This document shows positions 45,535 to 57,219 of a DNA stretch of 64,000 nt, piece after piece. The stretch lies in assembly GCF_022605165.1 (NCBI RefSeq), contig NC_063069.1, positions 744,001-808,000 of the forward strand, written 5' to 3'. Numbering within the stretch: the first letter of the stretch is position 1; each line of letters begins with the position of its first letter. A program made the position numbers and the translations under genes. Under the pieces are notes generated by a model. The model was not told the origin of the DNA, ran no database searches, and was given only the letters and a program-made list of their open reading frames with translations. Source of the stretch: Purpureocillium takamizusanense. Taxonomy: Eukaryota > Ascomycota > Sordariomycetes > Hypocreales > Ophiocordycipitaceae.

Positions 45535-45658
45535 GCTCTCTCGCGTGCCAAATCTTGGTACGCTCTCCATGAAAATATCCATGGCGACGAGACCTGTACA
45601 AAGCACAGACGAGCAAACTAGCGAATAGCGCTGGTATAGAATTTTTTTTACATGCATA

Positions 45659-48600
45659 CTACTCTTCTGAGCTCGTTTCTTGCCGACGCCAACGCCGCGG
45701 CACCAAAGGCTTGCAGAGTCCCATCAAGAACCTCCCCAGCCTGCCAAACGGCTCGTCCGGCAGTAGTCGCGTCAGAAATCCAATGGGCAAGGTAATGACG
45801 CCCAGTACCAGCGAAATGGCCCACTGGGGACCATTGAGTGGCACCACGGAGAAGGCAGCCCCGCCAACAAAGATGATGAGGACCTGGGCCCCGATCATGA
45901 TGCTGCTGACGGCTACGAACAACCAGTTTCGAAGTACGCCCTCGAACACGTTGAGTGTGTTGTCGTACTGTCGATTACTATGACCCTTCTGCGTCAGTAA
46001 AGGCCATATAGCGAGTGCACTAGAAGCAGACACGTACTTGTACATGTTGAACACCTGCAGCCAAACAAAGGTGTTGAACACAAGGGTTTGGAGCTGCTGT
46101 TGCTCATCGTCGGTATGGTAGTTTAGAATACTAGCCCCGCCAAAGTATAACACTAGCGTCACGGCCAACTGGTAGATGGACTGGCCTATGATGGTCTTCC
46201 ACATCGCGACGGTGATCAAGGACGCTAGTCTCGCCTCGGGCTTCCGGTTTAGCAGTCTCGGCCTCGGGACGTCCGTTGCGAGCGCCAGCGCGGCCATGGT
46301 GTCTTGGAAAAGGTTGATCCACATGAGCTGCACCGGCGTGAGGATGGACTGCTCGTTCGGGTCCGCAATCGAGGAGATCAAGGTCAGGAGAACCGACGTG
46401 ATGGTGATGGTCACTTGGAACTGCATCCGAGTTAGCATGGTATATGTACGCCTCAAGGAGCCCGCGGCTATGGCGTATTCATGCTGTCTGACGTACCTGC
46501 AGGAACTTGCGAACCGAGTCCGTGACGCCTCGCCCCCACATGATGGCCTTTGTGATACATGTAAAATCGTCGTTCATGAGGACAATGGACGACGCCTCAC
46601 GGGCAATTTCAGTCCCGGTGGTTCCACCCATCGAGAAACTAATGTCCGCGGTGCTAAGGGCTGCGGCGTCGTTTGTGCCATCGCCAGTTACGGCGACGAT
46701 CTCTCCGGCCTTTTGGAGCTGGGCAACCAACGTCTGCTTATCCAGGGGACTTGACCGGGCGAGGACCTTGAGGTTCGGCACAACGCGCCGCAGTTCGTCC
46801 TCGCCCATTGACCTGAACTCTGCGCCTTCCAGGCAAATGTCGGTCCCATTCTCGGCCAGTATCCCGCACTGCTTTGCAATGGCTATGGCGGTTTGGATGC
46901 TGTCCCCCGTAACCATGCGGACAGTGACGCCAGCCCGCTGGCAGGTCTCTACAGCCTCCGGGACGCCAGGCCGGAGGAGATCCTCGATGCCGAAAACAGC
47001 CACAAAGACTAGATCTTGCAGTAGATCATTGAGAGCGAAGGCCGTCTTGATGCTGCCAGCTTCGCCATCCTCGGGCAAGTCCAGGTCCCGATACGCTAGA
47101 CAAACGGTTCGAAGAGCGCCGCGGGCATAGCGCTCGATGGTGTCGGTGACTGTCTGCCGTGTCTGCTCACTCTGCTGGGTAACTTGATGGCTCTCCATAG
47201 GGTTGTGGATGGTCTGCGAGCACTTGGCCAAGAGAACTTCCGAGGCGCCCTTGATGAGAACCCGGCACCTGGACTTGGAACCTGGGAGTCTGATAACAGT
47301 GGCCATACATTGTCGCATAGCGTTGAATGGAATCACCTGCGTGGTGTCCGCTTCTGCCCGTTCCTCCTTGACAGTCCTGTACATGCCCAAATGGGTTCGC
47401 GCAAAGTCCAGTAGAGCCGATTCGGTATTGGACCCGATAAAAGACGCGCCGAGGTCTTTCTCAAAGGCGACCGAGTTTACAGCAATGGACTGCCTTAGCA
47501 GACCCCTGACGTCAGGGGCGAGCGTGGCAGCGACTTGCTTGAGGCTGGCATTATCGGAGCCTGGGCCTGCCATCACCGACGCCGCGGCAGGCGAAATGAC
47601 GGGTGGAGCACCAAAATGCAGGCTGGGGCCGACCAAGCATGTTGCGACCTCCATTCGATTCTGCGTCAGCGTGCCAGTCTTGTCAGAGCAGATATTTGTA
47701 GCGTTGCCCATGGTCTCGCAGGCGCGGAGATGGCGAACGAGGTTCTGGTCCTTGAGCATCCTCATTGACGCAAACGCCAGGGATAGTGTGACGGCGAGTG
47801 GAAGGCCTTCAGGCACGGCTATGACGAGCACAGTGAGAGTGATGATGACAATGTCGACAAACTCCCTGCCCTTGTCTGCTGGCGTTTCCATGTTGTGAGG
47901 TAGCTGCACCAGAAACTTGATGAACAGGGCAGCGAACAGGACCAAGGCAATGGCACCGCCAGCATACGCAATGTACTTGGCGACAGTGGTGAGCCGAACC
48001 TGCAGAGGCGTGGGTTCAGGGTCGTCCCGAAGCGACGCGAGGACCTTGCCGTACGTCGAATTGAGGCCCGTTGCCGTAACGACAAAGGTGCCGACGCCGT
48101 CAAGCACCTTGGTCCCGGAGAGGACAAAGGGGTCATGGCGGAAGACGCGCGGGTCCCATGGCCCCTTTTTGGCCCCGGCCGCGTTGAAGGCCTCGTCACC
48201 CGGAACCTTGTGGACTAGCTCCCCTTCGCCCGTCACCGAGGACTCGTCGCACATGACGCTGAAGCCAGTGATCAAGACGCCATCTGCCGGTATGATGTCG
48301 CCGGGCCCAAGGTGGACGACATCCCCCACCAACACGGCTGATATGGGAGTCAGATGCGAGGTGCCCGAGCGGATGACGTGGACGTCCCTCTGCAGTTGCT
48401 TCTTGTTGAGCTTGCGGAACTGGCGCTGCTTCTCCCAGTCATTCATGGACCCCACGAGCACAATGACCACGACGGCGACGAGGATGGCGACGCCCTCTAC
48501 CCACTCGACGCTGGGCTCTCCTGGTTTGTGAGGCGTGCCCAGGGCCTGGTACAGGCCGATGGCGAGAGAGACGATGGCGGCAGCCGTCAGCAGGAAGAGG

Positions 48601-48977
48601 ACAGGATCGTTGTACGCTGCCCACAGAAGCTGCAGCATGTTTGGCTGCTTCTTGATGGGCAGGTGGTTGTCGAGGAAGATGCGCTTCCGCTCGGAAAACG
48701 GGGCATCCGGCGAAGAGCCTCCCAGTAGGGAGCGGCTGGTTGCCAACGGATGCCCAGCCTTGCCCTCGGCGGTCGTGGTGGTGGTGGTGGCATCACTAGC
48801 GACTGGCCAAGGGATCTTGGTCTCGCCATCATTCAGTCCGGACTGGAGGTCTGTTCTCAGCCCCTTCTCCAAGCCCGCAAGCCCGCCGAGCTCGCACAAG
48901 GCCAAGATGTTCTTGGGGTTGTGAAGTTTGCTCAGTTGCTCGGGAGACAGCAGCGCACCACCTGGGCTGCCGGCCAT
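45659..48977 (-). CDS. PMC1: P-type Ca2+-ATPase, PMC1 type (copy B)
   Basis: Three exons on the minus strand (46497-48977, 46038-46420, 45659-45977) encode about 1060 residues. The N-terminal LSKLHNPKNILALCELGGLAG is typical of fungal vacuolar PMC1 pumps. DKTGTLT (Asp about 432), IKGASEVLLAKC, TGDSIQTAIAIA and GDGTNDAAALSTADI are intact, as is WINLFQDTMAALALATD in membrane segment six. The last two introns sit at the same positions as in copy A. The start Met was chosen as the first in frame; an upstream coding exon is possible, because a short frame starting at 49131 reads MPPARKSREPTIT, similar to the PPTIT of copy A exon 1. The protein should load the vacuole with Ca2+ using ATP. Confidence 0.92.
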
Positions 48978-49163
48978 CGAGCTCAACTCTACAACAGGTG
49001 TAGCACCCTTGCAGCAGTGTCAGCCAGTCAAGTCAACCCATGCGGTCCAGTCGCGTCGAGGCACGCGCCGAGGACTATGAGGCGGCGGCGGCGGTGATGG
49101 TCGGTTCGCGGGACTTGCGCGCGGGGGGCATGGAGCTTGAGTATAATGCATGTCACCCTCTCA

Positions 49164-49172
49164 GGGGCTGTC
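49164..49172 (+). promoter_or_regulatory. Candidate Crz1-like site, one mismatch
   Basis: GGGGCTGTC differs from the CrzA consensus only in its last base. It lies about 190 bp upstream of the ATPase B start codon. Weak evidence. Confidence 0.22.
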
Positions 49173-49301
49173 GGGCGGTCAGTCGGGGCAGCATCCCAAG
49201 GAAGGCCATTCCCGCGGTTTGTCGTTTGGGGTTGGCGGGCGGCGTTGGCAGAGATATTGTATGTGTGTGAGTGTGTCACGGCTCACTCACGGATGAAGGC
49301 G

Positions 49302-49325
49302 CAGCAGCAGCAGCAGCAGCAGCAG
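49302..49325. repeat. (CAG)8 microsatellite
   Basis: Eight uninterrupted CAG units in non-coding DNA upstream of ATPase B. Confidence 0.9.
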
Positions 49326-51164
49326 CTCATCAAGATGTCGGCACGGCACGTTGTGGCGGTGCTTCCTGGTCCCGCGCGTCTGCGGGTCTGATTGATTGAT
49401 GCCCGCTGAAACCTTTGCCTGCCTGGGGTGGAGGTGCTGGGCTCTCACTGACAGGTGAGCACCTTTGCAGGTACGAGTAGGTACCTGCTCTGTGAGCCAC
49501 TCTTCCTTAGTACCTACCTAGGTCCCTAAATGGTGGCGGCCAAGACCATATCTCAGGCACTGAGCTAGCCGTTGGCACTGCCCAAGGAAACTAGAAAAAC
49601 CCTGGCCGTCACAGCCTCTGCTTTGCCGTCTTTCATTTGAACCATCAATGCTGCTGTCCGGTTGGCTTCTCGATCATTCAATCAGCATCCTCCACTGGCA
49701 CAATTTGCAAGGCGTCTCAAGGTTCTTTTCTTGCTGGAGCCGCCCGCGAGTGTCACTAGGCACGGCCGAGCCACCCCCACACGCGTTGCTCCCCCCTTCC
49801 AAAGCCGTTGCGCATCGCTGCCTGGACCGCCATCAACGCTCACACGATGTTTGGCTCGCATTGAAAAAACGGGTCGCGCGCTGCACTGCCCCCTCCAGCC
49901 CGTTGCTCTGGCACTGGAGTGACCCCCCTCATCCCGTCCACCATGCTGCCGCTGAAAGGGAATGGGGAAACGTTCGTGCGCCTCCCGGCAAGCAAATTCC
50001 CGGTTCATGTCCTGGGAGGTACCGGGTACGTAGTTACAGCCCACTGTGAGGTTCCAGTCTCAAGTGCAACGGCGCCCAGACTACACGTGGAGGATCGACG
50101 GTAATTTACTAAGTATGTGTGGTACCAGGCTGGCGCGCTGGGGCTTGAATGTTTCAATTCCAACGGGCTCGCAAGCGAGGTAATAAGCTATAGGTATTCG
50201 TGGGAAGCAAAAATGCTGCAACTGCGACATGTGCAGAAGTGAGGACGCACGTTCGCAACTTTGGCATTTCATTTTCCCCTGGCCCTTTCTGACGAGCAAA
50301 CCTCGGCTCGTCATGTTTCCTCGGGACTTGTTAGGCTGAGAACGCCGCCATCTCGCCTTCCAAGCTTAGTATTGCCAAACCACGGCGCACAAATACTCCC
50401 TCAATACCCCATCGACGTCCACATCATAGAGTCGTCCACGTCCACGTGGGGCCAGAACGCCTGTCGGCGGTTACTATGCGAGCTGCAAGGACGCTTGCAA
50501 TGTCATTCTTACCGAAGAGTTCAGATACAGGAACAAGTCCGTCATCTGCCAGCCATCAAACTGTTGAGGGTCAAAGTTGATATCGTTCTGCAAGATTCAG
50601 CAGACCCGCCCTTGCCTGTTACGTAGCGGCACCGGCCAGTGTGACTAGTTAACAATTAAGCTCGAAATTGACAAGTCTCAATCAAGTTGACTTCCACCAC
50701 GCTGCCTGGGCCCAGTCAATGGCCATGCCTCACAGCAAGGGTACAACAAAGGGCACGCCACAAGACTCATGCTCTTGACCTTTGCGGGCCTAGGTTTACG
50801 CAGGTCGCCTCGCATCAACGAACCGGGTAGCACCACCGCTCGCGATATGCGCGGGCCAGGACCCTGGTCTTCGAGGCTGAATGCCCAGGCTAGACTCGAC
50901 TCAACCTGCACCGGCAGGATGAGGGGTCGATGCAGGCCATCGTGAGCCAAGGCGGGCGCCATCGTGCAAACCCCGTTCGTACTTCGTATATAGATGCGGT
51001 GTCGTGCGACTTACAGAGTCCTGCCTGCAGTCAAAGGAGCACCCGGAATACACTTCTCGACATTGTTCAACAGCTACGACAGACAACCTTGGCTGTTGTT
51101 TCGGTGAAACAAGCCATTACACCCTCTGTGGGCTTGCCGTTGTATTCTCTGAGCCGTCATCCCA

Positions 51165-52222
51165 ATGAGGAGAAGCACAGTGACAGCTGCGAGCGTGCTG
51201 TTGGCCCACGGCGGTCTCGGACTTGCAGCGGCGCTTTCGGCTTGCAATGCGGTATGTACTATGAGCCTGTTATTATTCTCGGCTACTACTTCGTGCGGTC
51301 GTTTCAGATCAGACGGACAAAGTCGCCAACGCCGCTATGTACTAATAACACTTGGATCCGGCAGGACAACTGCTACAGGCAAGTCAGCGCAACGCGCTTC
51401 GGCCAGCCGGTCCTGACGTCTCGCATCCGAGACTGCGAGTCGTTCCTGCGGACCACCGTCGTGCCCGCCGCCGTCACCGACTGGGTCACGCAGACGGTGA
51501 CGCCGGCCACGGTGACCGACGTTGTCGCCACCGTCACCGACTCCGTCACCACCACGGTCAGCACCGTCGTCCAGACGAGTACTGTCACCGTCACGGCTGC
51601 GGAGAAGAACAGCAACAAGAACAACAACTCTCCCGCCCGTGGGCGCCGCGACAACAACAACAGCGATCCCGGCAAGGGCGCGGGCGAGACCACCATCGTC
51701 CCGACCAACGTTCCCGCCTACGCATCCTCGTGCGCCGACGCCGCCGCGTACAGCAGCGCCTGCCTTTGCGCCTCGGCCACGCGCACGACCGTCACGGCGC
51801 CGGCGCCCACCGTGACCTCGACGCGGACCGTCTCCGCCACGGCGACCGTGCACATCACCGCGCACGCCACCATCACTGTCTCCGCCACGGCCACCCGCAC
51901 CGAGACGGTCACGGCGACGGTTGGCCGCCCCTGCGCGGGGGGTCTGGTGCTCGACCCGAACCCCCCCGCGGGTGCCGACTGCGCTCGTCGCGGCTGGCGC
52001 GACCCCGTCAAGGCGCCCGTCGTAGGGCGCGGCGACGGTGCCAGCGTCGAGGCCTGCGCAAACAGCTGCAGGGCAAAGCCCGCGTGCAAGGCCTTCATCT
52101 ACGGCGACCCGGCGCGAGGGTGGAACAACGTCTGTGAGCTCGAGGGCGGGGCCAATGGAAGGGCCGACAATGAGGATACGCCGTTCTGGTGGTACGACAT
52201 GGCTTGCTTCAAGTGCGCCTAG
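51165..52222 (+). CDS. Secreted Thr-rich protein with PAN/Apple-like C terminus
   Basis: Two exons, 51165-51251 and 51365-52222, encode 314 residues. The N terminus (MRRSTVTAASVLLAHGGLGLAAALSAC) fits a signal peptide. The middle is dominated by Thr/Val-rich repeats of the TVT type, likely heavily O-glycosylated, as in fungal cell-wall proteins, with an Asn/Lys-rich spacer between two such tracts. The last 80 residues (CARRGW...SVEACANSCRAKPACKAFIYG...CELEGG...WWYDMACFKC) have the Cys spacing of a PAN/Apple-like module, which often binds carbohydrate or protein. No membrane anchor or GPI signal is evident. Role unknown; extracellular or wall location is inferred. Confidence 0.72.
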
Positions 52223-53248
52223 AGGTGCGAGGGTGAGAGGACGGCAGCGCTGTGCTTCCCGCGGAGTCGGAACATACCTTGGCTAGTCGCCAATCTTTTC
52301 TCCGAACACGATGACCACGTACTTCTTCATGTACAGACCTACAATGCTTATGGCTCGGAACGGATCTGAAAGCTTGTATCTCATAAGTGTACACACAAAC
52401 AGTAACAGTGGCTGCCATCCGGGCTTCCGAATCACCTAACTACCCCCAGGCTTGCCATTTTCGTCAAGCAAATTTAGCATCAGCCACACGTGCTTGACAC
52501 CTGTGTTGGTGGTCAGTGGCGTCGGAGGCACCGCCAGCGAAAGCCCTGTCGGTTGGAAATCGCCCGCGCCCGAAAGGGGCGTCTTCTAGGCTCGAAGTTT
52601 GAACAACGAGGTACAGTCATTTGGCGCTCTAGCGGCTGGCTTATACGTGAGCTTACTGCATGAATTGCCATTGAGTCCGTCCAGGCCGGGCGCGCATTCG
52701 GTATTTCGAGGCGCGCTGGGCGTACTGGAAGGACGAAACAAAAAATCACAAACAAGGAGCGGGGGAGGCGGGGGGTCGGGGGATAGTCTGAGCCCCGAGG
52801 GTGGGGGAAGAGCTGCGGAAGAACTGGAGACACTACGCAACGGTAACTACGAGGCGCTGGACAAGATGACAAGCTCCCCCGGGCTTTGAATCTCTATGGT
52901 GAAGATCGGCACCGGCACGGCACCCGCGATCTCACTAACCGAAACTGGGATTAGCCTACTCCGTGGACGATACTTTTAGCCATCAGTAGTGCAACCAACT
53001 CGGGAATACCACCTTGATTTGAGGAGGAGTTGAAAAGGGGAACACCCGCCACCGCCAGACCCTTTGTCTCCCCGGGAGGACGCAGCAGGGATTCGTGGTC
53101 ATCGCTTGCCAGTTCGGTTTCACCATAGCCATACTTCCCCAGATCGAACAGTATATTGGCCAACGGCACTGATCCGCGGACTCGGTCTTGTCCTGTATAT
53201 ACAACACCAAGGCACACCACGCATGATACCACCAGCACACCAAACACC
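52223..53248. other. Intergenic region
   Basis: Downstream region of the secreted protein gene and promoter of the Dal5-type carrier. No gene was recognised. Confidence 0.4.
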
Positions 53249-55114
53249 ATGGCCGAGGACGCGAGCCTGCCTCCACCCGAGCCCCCCTCGGAAAAGGTCG
53301 ATAGCAGCCAGATCGAGGGTGATTTCGCGGCCGCCTCATCGCAGTATGTCATCGACCCGGCCATCGAGAAGCGCGTGGTGCGCAAGGTCGACACGCGAGT
53401 CGTGCCCCTCGTCATGGCCCTCTGTACGTGCCGCTCGGCCGCCGCCGCCGCCCCCGTCGTCTGCATGGGCGACGACTGACAAAGTTCTAGATCTGCTTGC
53501 CTTTCTCGACCGCTCTAATATCGGGTATGTTGTCCCAGGCAGGCTGGTGAAGAAATCTGAAGTCACGGGAATAATTCCCGACGGGCTGGTCTGTTGGGCT
53601 GATGTCAATGCGCGAAACATAGAAACGCACGCATTGCCGGCATGAGCGAGGATCTACACCTCGTTGGCGATCGCTACGACTGGCTGCTCACCATCTTTTA
53701 CATCCCATATATCGTCTTTGAGTTTCAAGCCATCATGTGGAAAGTCATTCCGCCGCATCGGTGGGCAGCCATTACGGTCCTTGCCTGGTAAGCGTCTCTC
53801 GCGTTACCAGCTGTGATAGCCCCCCCATGCTAACCTTCCAGGGGCCTCGTGTCGACCGTGCAAGCGGTCGTCCACTCTTGGGGGGCGGAAATGGCCCTGC
53901 GCTTCCTCATGGGCGCCGCCGAGGCCGGCTACGGCCCTGGCATACCGTACCTGCTCTCCTTCTTCTACCTGCGCCACGAGCTCGGCCTCCGCTGCGGCAT
54001 CTTCCTGGCCGCGGCGCCGCTCGCAAACACCTTTTCGGGCGCGCTGGCCTTTGGCATCACCTCTGGCAGCCCGAGCATCGCCAAGTGGCGCGTCTTGTTC
54101 CTCGTGGAGGGCCTGCCCACCATCCTCATGGCAACCGTCGCGTACTATTACCTGCCGGACTCGCCGGAAAAGGCAAAGTTTCTCACCGAGGACGAGCAGC
54201 GCGTCGCCAAGGCGCGGAGCGTCCGTCAGGCAGGCGCCGGCACCCGCATCGGCGGCGTCGACTGGCCCGACTTCTTCAGGGGTCTGCTCGACTACAAGGC
54301 GTGGCTCACTGCGGTATGTTCGCTTCCCGAACCTCACTTCGACCGGGGTACGAAGGACGTGTTTGTCGCTGACATTGATGATACCAGCTCATGTACTTTA
54401 GCTGCAATGTTAGCTTCGCTTCGCTCCCCGTCTTCCTGCCTACCATTCTGAGCGAGATGGGCTTTACGCGAGAAGCAGCACAAGGGCTGACGGCGCCACC
54501 ATTCTTTTTGTCGTTCCTCGTCACCATCATCACCCCTTACATTGCGGACCGGACGCAGCAGCGAGCGCTTATGCTCATCATTCTCACTTCCGTCGGAGGC
54601 GTCGGCTACATCCTGCTCGCCACTGTCAAGTCCGTGGGGGGGCGATACTTTGGCGTGTTTCTTGCTGCGGGAGGCATATTCCCCGCCATTGCGAATATTC
54701 TCCCCTGGGTCCTCAGTACGTTATCTGACAGGACGTCCAGGCATGTACTTCTCGTCACTGACACGCGAGGCAACAGACAACCAAGGCAGCGACACGCGTC
54801 GCGGTGCGGGCATCGTCCTCCTCAACATCATCGGCCAGTGCGGACCACTTCTCGGTACCCGCATGTATCCGCAAAAAGAAGGCCCCTTCTTCGTAAAAGG
54901 CCAGTCCATTTGTGCCGGCTTCATGTTCTTCACCACGTTTCTCGTGATTACGCTGCGAACCTGCCTCGTGTGGGAGAACAAGAAGCTTGACCGGCAGTAC
55001 GGCACCGTGGAGGAGCAGAGGGCGAGGATGACGGGGTCGCATGTTCCGGGGGAGAAACCCGGCGCGGAGGTGGCGGTGGAGAATTACGGGAGCTTGTTTA
55101 GATATGTCTTGTAA
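53249..55114 (+). CDS. MFS transporter, Dal5/anion:cation symporter family
   Basis: Six exons (53249-53423, 53491-53524, 53623-53787, 53842-54313, 54388-54715, 54777-55114) encode 503 residues. The signature FLDRSNIGNARIAGM, split between exons 2 and 3, is diagnostic of the allantoate permease family. About twelve membrane segments follow, with YLPDSPEKAKFLTEDE in the central loop, which is also typical, and NNQGSDTRRG in a late loop. Known members import allantoate, nicotinate, pantothenate, biotin or related organic anions; the substrate here cannot be told. The 34-nt second exon is required for both phase and signature. It lies 275 bp before the kinase-like gene on the same strand. Confidence 0.88.
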
Positions 55115-55389
55115 AGCCAGGCGGCGGCGTTGAATTGGATGAAGAAGACTTGGGGTGCTTGGTTCACTGTACATTTTTGATGGCTGTGGTGCAGGGCGGC
55201 GGGAGAGCACAGCCGCACTGGGACGCGGGTTCTGACGATGTTGCTTCTGTGTGCAGGAGGTAGGGCTGGGTCATTGGCCAGCTGTCGCTGATCGCGACCC
55301 AAATCGGTGCACATATAAAGGCCAGGGACAGCCAGCAACCACCTGCCTGCCTCCCTCAACAACAAACATCATTAATCTCCACAACCAAC

Positions 55390-56418
55390 ATGGGACGACT
55401 TCCACAATACGATCTCACTGTGTGGCAAATACACGAAACGGAAGATGATTGTGACTTTGTCATTCGGACTAACAATGGAAGGGCCTTCTATTGCACAATA
55501 CTTCCTTCTGACTTTCACGAGTCCCCTCAAGTCACCCAGCAATACTTTCGATGCCTCCATCTCTTACGTTCTGGCGAAGAGGAAATAGACGACTTTTACA
55601 TGGACGATGCGCTTGAGTGGCTAGCGGATGCCTTCCGACCCCTGGTATTGCAGCAGGCTTCAATTCCCCTCACGCTACCTCGTGGGCGGCCGACTTTGTC
55701 AGAATACTTGTTTCCCGTCTCGCACGATTGCCGCTTGGCTGCTTCGCATGATGAGCTCCGACCATTTACAGTTCATCACGAAGACCACGGCTGTAAAGGC
55801 CGTCTTGTTGCTTTGGACAGTTCCTTGATCGACAGCTTAGAGCAATGGACGCAGTCATACAACCCATCCGATGTCGAGATCTGCTACGACCACCCTGACG
55901 ATGATCTGATCCTCATCAAACCGCCTACTAAAGTCGTAGTTGGTGCCCAAGATCACCAGGTCACCTGCTTCTTCAAGCGTTTCAACACATCATTCGGTAA
56001 AAGAGGCGCCGCGAAGGAGCTCGAGTCGTTGAGGGCAATTGCCATGGCAGAGCTGCCGCCAGATGCACTCGTCTGTCGCCTCCAAGGCGTTGTGCGAACT
56101 GAAGATGGCGCGGCGGGAATGCTATTCACCTGGATAAAGAAGAAAGAAGTCCTGTCTCGATCGCTCGCGGAGGAGGCTTCGGCCGAGCTGAGGAGGCGTT
56201 GGGCTGACCAAATCACCTATACGCTGAAACAGCTGCATGAACGGGGCATCATCTGGGGGGATGCAAAGGCCGCAAATGTCCTGATCGATGAGAATGACGA
56301 TGCTTGGATCATTGACTTTGGTGGCAGCTATACCGTTGGCTGGGTCGACAAGGACAAGGCCGGGACGCTGGAGGGTGACATGCAAGGCCTGGCCCGGATC
56401 ATGGATACACTTTCCTGA
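55390..56418 (+). CDS. Protein kinase-like protein
   Basis: An intronless frame of 342 residues. The C-terminal half has a compact kinase-like core: TWIKKKEVLS near the hinge, LKQLHERGIIWGDAKAANVLI as a catalytic loop variant with Asp and Asn, and AWIIDFGGSY as the metal-binding DFG motif. The upstream lobe is divergent; CFFKRFN may supply the ATP-binding Lys, but no glycine-rich loop is clear. The first 170 residues match no family I recognise. Such orphan kinases are numerous in Hypocreales and often lineage specific. The protein stops soon after the DFG segment (LEGDMQGLARIMDTLS), so it is short at the C terminus compared with full kinases and has little C-lobe. Confidence 0.65.
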   Translation: MGRLPQYDLTVWQIHETEDDCDFVIRTNNGRAFYCTILPSDFHESPQVTQQYFRCLHLLRSGEEEIDDFYMDDALEWLADAFRPLVLQQASIPLTLPRGRPTLSEYLFPVSHDCRLAASHDELRPFTVHHEDHGCKGRLVALDSSLIDSLEQWTQSYNPSDVEICYDHPDDDLILIKPPTKVVVGAQDHQVTCFFKRFNTSFGKRGAAKELESLRAIAMAELPPDALVCRLQGVVRTEDGAAGMLFTWIKKKEVLSRSLAEEASAELRRRWADQITYTLKQLHERGIIWGDAKAANVLIDENDDAWIIDFGGSYTVGWVDKDKAGTLEGDMQGLARIMDTLS

Positions 56419-57219
56419 CTGCACATGGGGGCGTTGCGTAGTTGATGGGCAGATAGCTCGCCTTAAACAAGGACTCAGCATTTATGATACAAGGTATTAT
56501 TACAATGGGGGGGTGCATGCCCTGCTGAAATATCGAAACGATCCTTCACTTCGCACCAGACCTCCGACGCGCTTTCAATGACAAGCTCATCGACGTCAAA
56601 CCCGTACCAACCCGTGTTCTACGAGCCCATCGGATGATTCATCTCAAACCAGGACTCACGAGGTGAAGCCGCTTGGTAGGGTACGTAAGCCCCGTTACGT
56701 TGCCTTTATCACGCGCTCTGGACGGAGTTTGCAAATTTCCCGGTTGTGCTCTTTACCCCGTTGGAGCTCCGCGGCACGCTGCAGCCGTTCGAATAGCAAA
56801 TTCGCCTTCACTGGAGGAAATACCATGCCTGATTACCAGACAAGCGGTGAGTCGCCTTTCGCGTTCCTCATTGGCGTGCAGGGTTTTATCTGCAAGCGAA
56901 TGGACGCCAAGCTCATCACAACATGCCTTCAGTCAGGGGCAGCTCGAACCATATTGGCCGAAGCTGAACATGTGCTGGAGGGCTGGAGGTTCGTTGACAC
57001 GGGATTAGGTATGGCAATGCTTCGCATTCGCCAAACGACGTCGCTGGCAAACCGTCGGCCCCAGTGGTTCGCACTGCGCCTACACCCGTGTTCGGCCAGG
57101 CACGCCGCTCGCTGTGCGCGCAAAATGCTTCGTACTGCCTGCTGCGATGCGGGCCAGCCAGGCCACGTGGCGGGGTGCACCATGGCAAGAGCGTCAGTTC
57201 CTAACGTCGCTGACGGGAT
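56419..57219. other. Intergenic region
   Basis: The downstream regions of the kinase-like gene and the nitronate monooxygenase gene meet here. A frame at 56663-57223 (+) has no start context, splice sites or family resemblance and is not annotated. Confidence 0.4.

Larger units (their letters stand above)
48978..51164. other. Intergenic region right of the cation-transporter cluster
   Basis: About 2.2 kb with the promoter of ATPase B at its left. It contains a CAG repeat and a near-match to the CrzA site, listed separately. No gene was recognised; frames such as 49648-50049 (+) have no family resemblance. Confidence 0.4.
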
